From JACMLC01 sp963720235 (GTDB lineage Bacteria > Acidobacteriota > Blastocatellia > Pyrinomonadales > Pyrinomonadaceae): 64,000 bases of DNA. The stretch is from NCBI GenBank assembly GCA_963720235.1, contig OY970389.1, positions 4,588,001 through 4,652,000 of the forward strand, read 5' to 3'. The position numbers were made by a program, and so were the translations under genes. Below, one piece after another: positions 60,558 through 64,000 of the stretch. The notes beneath the pieces are model-generated. The model saw only the letters and a list, made by a program, of their open reading frames with translations. It did no database searches and was not told the DNA's origin. Position 1 is the first letter of the stretch, and every line of letters starts with the position of its first letter.

Positions 60558-60608
60558 AAGATTTCACATCTCAAATTTATCAAGCAGTCAATCGCGAATC
60601 AAAAATTC
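60509..60608. repeat. Palindrome bridging Gfo/Idh and hyuA coding ends
   Basis: gaatttttgatttttgattt... with ttgactgc at the left mirrors gcagtcaatcgcgaatcaaa and aattc at the right. The left arm encodes hyuA codons about 4-17, and the right arm covers the last codons and stop of the Gfo/Idh gene. Confidence 0.75.
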
Positions 60609-61699
60609 TCCACCGTTTCCCGGCAGCCGCTTGCGTGTGAGCGATGCGCTGCATCAAGGACAAGCTGTGTGTTGTGTCCGTCTGTGAAAGTCGCGGCCCC
60701 TGCAATTTCCTTGCGGCCATCGCGCAAGGCTCTGACAATCCCGCGCGAGAAGATTGTGAAGCCGCGCGACCATTCGCTGTCACGCATGCCCTCTGCCAGC
60801 GGCGCGCTCTCGACCTCGACCGGCAGCCATTCGCCGTCGCCTGTGTTCGCTCTCCACAATTCATCGCCCGCGAGCATCAGCGCGCCCTTTGAACCGAAGA
60901 CTTCCATGCGATGTTCCGCGCGCCCGGCTTCTACGACTGAAATAGAGACGGTCGCGTTTGCTTCGCGCGTCAACTCGCTGTCTGACATATGCAGGACAAG
61001 TTGCGCTTCATCATCCGTTGTCACATGCCGCATCAAATTCTTATCTTGCGAGTCAGGTCTTTCTGCAATTCGTGTGGCAAGTGTGGCCCAGACTTTTTCA
61101 ACCTGCGTGCCGAGCAGCCAGCAGAAGCCGTCAACGGCATGAGAGCCGATGGCTCCGAGCGCGCCGCCGCCTGCATCTTTGTCAGACCACCAGTTCCATG
61201 CGCGCGTGGCATCCAGCCGCGAGTCCGAACGAAAGAGCAGCCTGGCGTGATGCACAGTTCCTATCTCGCCGCCCAACAGCATCTCTCGCATCTTTTGTCT
61301 GCCGGGCAGGAATCTTAGCTCGTGGTCAATCAGGGCGAGTACTCCTGTCTCGTTTGCGCGCTTGCGCATCAAGTCAGTCTCGCGCGCATTCATCGCCATA
61401 GGCTTTTCGCAGAGCACAGCTTTGCCCGCATCCATCGCCGCCAGAGACATCTCAAGGTGCGTGACGGGCGGCGTGACGATGCTTATCAAATCAACATCAT
61501 CGCGTGCGACCGTCTCGCGCCAGTCGGCTGTGAAATGTTCTATGCCAAACTCGCGCGCCACGCGCTCTGCATTCTCCAGATGCGCGCTCGCCAGAGAGAC
61601 GACGCGCGCGCCCTCGCACGCGCGAAACGCTGGAAGCTGCGTCGTGCGTGCAAAGCCCGTCCCGATGATGCCTATGCCGATGAAATCTTTGTGAGCCAA
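60599..61699 (-). CDS. Gfo/Idh/MocA-family oxidoreductase
   Basis: A 366-residue NAD(P)-dependent oxidoreductase. The N-terminal Rossmann motif is GIGIIGTGFA. The conserved CEKPMAMN stretch (the EKP motif) and the C-terminal alpha/beta domain (HHARLLFRSDSRLD; GGGALGAIGSHAVDGFCWLL) follow. These enzymes oxidise or reduce sugars, inositol or related polyols. A longer frame to 61774 runs back into a tRNA gene. TTG 61699 with AAGGA 8 bases upstream is the better start. It precedes hyuA by 41 bases on the same strand. Substrate unknown. Confidence 0.9.
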   Translation of the reverse strand: MAHKDFIGIGIIGTGFARTTQLPAFRACEGARVVSLASAHLENAERVAREFGIEHFTADWRETVARDDVDLISIVTPPVTHLEMSLAAMDAGKAVLCEKPMAMNARETDLMRKRANETGVLALIDHELRFLPGRQKMREMLLGGEIGTVHHARLLFRSDSRLDATRAWNWWSDKDAGGGALGAIGSHAVDGFCWLLGTQVEKVWATLATRIAERPDSQDKNLMRHVTTDDEAQLVLHMSDSELTREANATVSISVVEAGRAEHRMEVFGSKGALMLAGDELWRANTGDGEWLPVEVESAPLAEGMRDSEWSRGFTIFSRGIVRALRDGRKEIAGAATFTDGHNTQLVLDAAHRSHASGCRETVENF

Positions 61700-61740
61700 A
61701 GTGTGTTCCTTGAACGTGTGATTAAAAGAAGGAAAGGTAA

Positions 61741-62124
61741 TGGTGGCCCCGCAGGGATTTGAACCCCGAACCAACGGATTATGCTTGCCGCTACGGCTTT
61801 CGCCGCGCTCTGATTCTCAAGAAGCAATCAGAGTTTGTGGTCTGGACTTTCTCTTCGCTTTACGCGTCTGCCATTAAGTCTCTACACCTTCCCTGCGCTT
61901 GAAACAGCACAGGGCTTGGCTCGGGATTACCATGATGCTTTCGCACTTTAGGCTTCCCCGAATTTGACAGATTCTACAAGCGCACCTGAAACAAATCGAA
62001 TTTGAATGTGATACGCTTGCAACCCAAATTTGGAGGTCTTATGGAAAGATTCATAAATCAGAATTTTCCACTTAGACCTTTCAAAGAACTGAGTCCGCTG
62101 CTCTAACCATTGAGCTACAGGGCC
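61741..62124 (-). tRNA. tRNA-Ile (CAU) interrupted by a group I intron
   Basis: The exons are 62124-62092 and 61783-61741. Spliced, they give a complete tRNA with acceptor GGCCCTG/CGGGGCC, D arm AGCTCAATGGTTAGAGC, anticodon stem GCGGA/TCCGT around CTCATAA, and T arm GGGGTTCAAATCCCT. Discriminator A and CCA are encoded. The sequence is very close to E. coli tRNA-Ile2 (ileX), whose CAU anticodon is changed to lysidine-AU to read AUA. The G1-C72 pair rules out an initiator tRNA. It lies 41 bases upstream of the Gfo/Idh gene. Confidence 0.93.
61784..62091 (-). ncRNA. Group I intron (Azoarcus-like, subgroup IC3 type)
   Basis: A 308-nt intron. The 5' splice site follows U33; exon GGACU pairs with intron GGUCU, giving the required U-G at the site (P1). 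The last intron base is G (omega G). The core is nearly that of the Azoarcus tRNA-Ile intron: CUGUCAAAUUCGGGGAAGCC, GAGCCAAGC, GGUGUAGAGACU and AAGUCCAG. P3 pairs CUGUC (61970-61966) with GGCAG (61872-61868), P4 pairs UCGGG (61961-61957) with CCCGA (61925-61921), and P7 pairs GACU (61880-61877) with AGUC (61848-61845). A CUCUGAUU/AAUCAGAG hairpin forms P9. No homing-endonuclease ORF is present. Confidence 0.93.
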
Positions 62125-62152
62125 ATAGCAAGTTTGCGGAAATGCTCAAGAG

Positions 62153-62181
62153 AGTTTAGTGAAAACTCTGTGGCGAGGCAA
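62153..62181 (-). promoter_or_regulatory. Putative sigma-70 promoter of tRNA-Ile
   Basis: TTGCCT (62181-62176) and TAAACT (62158-62153) lie on the minus strand with a 17-bp spacer, 28 bases upstream of the tRNA 5' end. Confidence 0.6.
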
Positions 62182-62221
62182 CTGTGCGTGCGGGAATTTG
62201 CGTGCCGCGATGCGAAAAGTT

Positions 62222-62263
62222 AAAGGGACTGAGAATCGGCTTTCGATTCTCAGTCCCTTTTGG
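62222..62263 (-). terminator. Rho-independent terminator of the FG-GAP protein gene
   Basis: AAAGGGACTGAGAATCG and its exact complement flank a short loop, giving a 17-bp stem with T runs in both directions. It follows the minus-strand stop at 62291. Confidence 0.9.
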
Positions 62264-62290
62264 TTAAGCAGACAAGTTACTCTCGGCTCA

Positions 62291-64000
62291 TCACGGCCCG
62301 GCGGGCGGGGTGAAGGCGGATGGAATCGGCCTGTCTGTCGCGATGCCGAAGGAACTGCTCTTCAACACGCACGGGCAGCTTGAGAAGATATACCAGGCTC
62401 CTTCTGTCGGACGATAGACGGCCATGTCTGCCTTGCCGTCGTTGTCATAGTCTGCTGCCACAGGCACGTCGCCGTTGAGGCCCCACTCTTCCGACCTCAT
62501 GCCGCCGTTGCTGCTTTGCAGGATGTGCCAGAAGCCAGTCGAGGGTCTGAAGACGGCCATGTCATCTTTGCCATCGCCGTCGTAGTCAGCAGGAACCAGC
62601 ACGTCCGTTGCGACGCCCCAGTTCTCGACCGTTGTGCCGCCGCCGGATTTCTGTATGAACCAGCGAGAGACACTCGGACGCCACACGGCCACATCCGTAA
62701 AGCCGTCGCCGTCATAGTCTGCCGGAACAGGCTTGTCGCCATTCATACCCCAGCTGCGTACTTCCGTGCCGCCGGTTGACTTGATGATGTACCAGTTGCC
62801 TTCTGACGGACGGAAGACTGCGATGTCTGTCTTGGCATCGTTGTCATAACGTCCCGGCACTGGAATGTCGCCAGCCACGCCCCACTGCACAGCCCCGTAG
62901 TTGGTCATCGGGTCGAGCGAAGTGAACCATGTATTGATGGACGGACGGAAGACTGCGACTTCCGTGTCTCCGTCGCCATCGTAATCGCCCGGCACAATGA
63001 GGTCAGAATCGTGGCCGAACTGTATGTTCTGCACAGTGTTGTCACTGCTCTTGAGTATGAACCAGAAGCTAAAGTCATTGACCGTCGCTCCCGGACGATA
63101 GACAGCCACGTCAGCCTTGCGGTCTCCGTCAAAGTCATACTCTGTCGGAGCGGTCGGCGGCGCGACGACTTGCAGCGTGAACTGCGAAGAGCCGGTTGCG
63201 CCGCAGTTGTCTGTCGCAGTGATAGTGATGGTGTGCGTGCCTACAGGATTGTTGCCAGTGATGGTAACAACGCCTGTCGCGGCATCCACAGAGATGTTGC
63301 CAGTGAAGCCCATCGAGCCTGCGCCCGTAACGTTCATCACCGAGCCGTTGTCAGCAGGCGCGGCAGTCGGAACGAGAACGAGTTTGCAGGACGAAACGAT
63401 GGTCGAGTTGGCATAGCTGCCAACTGTCGGTGCGATGTTGCTCTGGACGTTGAGCACCAGATTGGCGTTGATGTCCAGAGCCTTGCCATCCGTAGCCTTG
63501 AGCACGATTGTGTTATCGCCCGTCGCCGCGTTACATCCGGCTTCGAGGTTGGCGGTAATCGTGCCGTTGTTGTTGATGATGTTACTGACAGTGATGCCAG
63601 TCGGGACAGTCACAGTCGTGACCGTGATGTTGCCCGGCATAGAGACATCATCCGAGACCGTAGCAATCTGCGAGTTGCTGGCAGGGCTGCCCTGCGTTCT
63701 CGTCAGACCGACTGACGGAATCAGAGCCGGTGGCCCTGTGATGACCTGCGGATTGCCTGTCAACGAGCCGTTGCTCGTATTGAAGCTGCCATCGCCGCTG
63801 TATGCAGCAGTGATGGTGTGGTTGCCAACCGTCAAGGCATTGGTCTGGCATGTTGCCTGTCCGGCTGTCACAGTTTGTGCAGTACAACCTGCAATCGGGT
63901 TCATGCCGTCGAGGAACTGTACAGTTCCAGTCGGCGTGCCTGCTCCCGGCGCAGTCACAGCGATTGAAGCTGTGAAGGTAATGTTCGTGCCGAGAGGCGC
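62291..64000 (-). CDS. Ig-like and FG-GAP (VCBS) repeat surface protein, C-terminal part
   Basis: The frame stays open to the window edge (the first residues visible are APLGTNITFTASIAV), so at least 569 residues belong to a longer secreted protein. Two bacterial Ig-like parts come first (GTPTGTVQFLDGMNPI; NHTITAAYSGDGSF). A cadherin-like part follows (TIVLKATDGKALDI; GTHTITITATDNCGATG). At least six FG-GAP/VCBS blades then follow, each with DYDGDGDTEVAVFRPS-type calcium-binding loops. The end is PIPSAFTPPAGP. Such repeats form a propeller used for adhesion or scaffolding. A strong terminator follows. No anchor is seen in the visible part. Confidence 0.9.
   Translation of the reverse strand, partial: APLGTNITFTASIAVTAPGAGTPTGTVQFLDGMNPIAGCTAQTVTAGQATCQTNALTVGNHTITAAYSGDGSFNTSNGSLTGNPQVITGPPALIPSVGLTRTQGSPASNSQIATVSDDVSMPGNITVTTVTVPTGITVSNIINNNGTITANLEAGCNAATGDNTIVLKATDGKALDINANLVLNVQSNIAPTVGSYANSTIVSSCKLVLVPTAAPADNGSVMNVTGAGSMGFTGNISVDAATGVVTITGNNPVGTHTITITATDNCGATGSSQFTLQVVAPPTAPTEYDFDGDRKADVAVYRPGATVNDFSFWFILKSSDNTVQNIQFGHDSDLIVPGDYDGDGDTEVAVFRPSINTWFTSLDPMTNYGAVQWGVAGDIPVPGRYDNDAKTDIAVFRPSEGNWYIIKSTGGTEVRSWGMNGDKPVPADYDGDGFTDVAVWRPSVSRWFIQKSGGGTTVENWGVATDVLVPADYDGDGKDDMAVFRPSTGFWHILQSSNGGMRSEEWGLNGDVPVAADYDNDGKADMAVYRPTEGAWYIFSSCPCVLKSSSFGIATDRPIPSAFTPPAGP

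Noticed and set aside
61700..61774. Upstream extension of the Gfo/Idh gene
   Set aside because: The extra codons read through the tRNA 3' exon, and TTG 61699 has a well-placed AAGGA site.
61784..62091. Homing endonuclease in the intron
   Set aside because: The 308-nt intron has no ORF of useful length in any frame.

Overview
The window is a moderately GC-rich bacterial chromosome segment packed with short operons on both strands. An Oar-like TonB-dependent receptor with a carboxypeptidase-regulatory N-terminus, many secreted M28/S9/M16 peptidases, FecR and FG-GAP proteins, and abundant palindromic intergenic repeats suggest an Acidobacteriota member, perhaps Blastocatellia. This assignment is inferred from gene style; no rRNA is present. 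No phage, transposase, CRISPR array or plasmid backbone was seen.

Layout. 1-4326: tail of a MOSC gene, tRNA-Ser(UGA), an MscS channel, and a FadR-type TetR regulator overlapping a long-chain acyl-CoA synthetase, with a near-perfect FadR-like operator in front. 4449-9914 (minus): TPR protein, secreted alkaline phosphatase-family enzyme, e(P4)-like acid phosphatase. 10075-13224 (plus): small hypotheticals and rsmI. 13283-25672 (mostly minus): secreted beta protein, M28 peptidase, a 1248-residue GltD/PyrK-like (NfnB-NfnA-like) fusion, tRNA-Glu(CUC) (plus strand) with its own promoter and terminator, the TonB receptor and an S9 peptidase. 26041-36830: FecR-domain protein, 2-hydroxyacid dehydrogenase, GNAT protein, cytoplasmic subtilase with paired CxxC motifs, sulfite-oxidase-like protein, a NUDIX/metallo-beta-lactamase gene split by a +1 frame change, and a GAF-PAS-PAS-STAS protein. 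37089-42773: AAA/VWA pair and a CHASE hybrid kinase. 42916-52992: di-haem cytochrome, ECF sigma/anti-sigma/TPR-PDZ/M16-M16 cluster, hydrolase and thioesterase. 53244-56372: serS, galU, fabG. 56400-64000 (minus): an unidentified structured RNA with a consensus promoter, hyuA-hyuB, a Gfo/Idh/MocA oxidoreductase, a tRNA-Ile(CAU) split by a group I intron, and the 3' part of an Ig-like/FG-GAP surface protein.

The strongest non-routine signals are the 308-nt group I intron in tRNA-Ile(CAU), the promoter-driven structured RNA at about 56400-56698, the FadR-type operator at 1786-1805, the NUDIX-MBL frame break ending on CTT TGA, and the palindromic repeats. One repeat lies in frame inside hyuB, and others have been absorbed into the ends of neighbouring genes. 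Three further repeat families (GCAAAGGC arms; CCGCCTGCTGTGCGGAA arms; AGCCCCGTAGGGGCGACA) fill much of the intergenic space.
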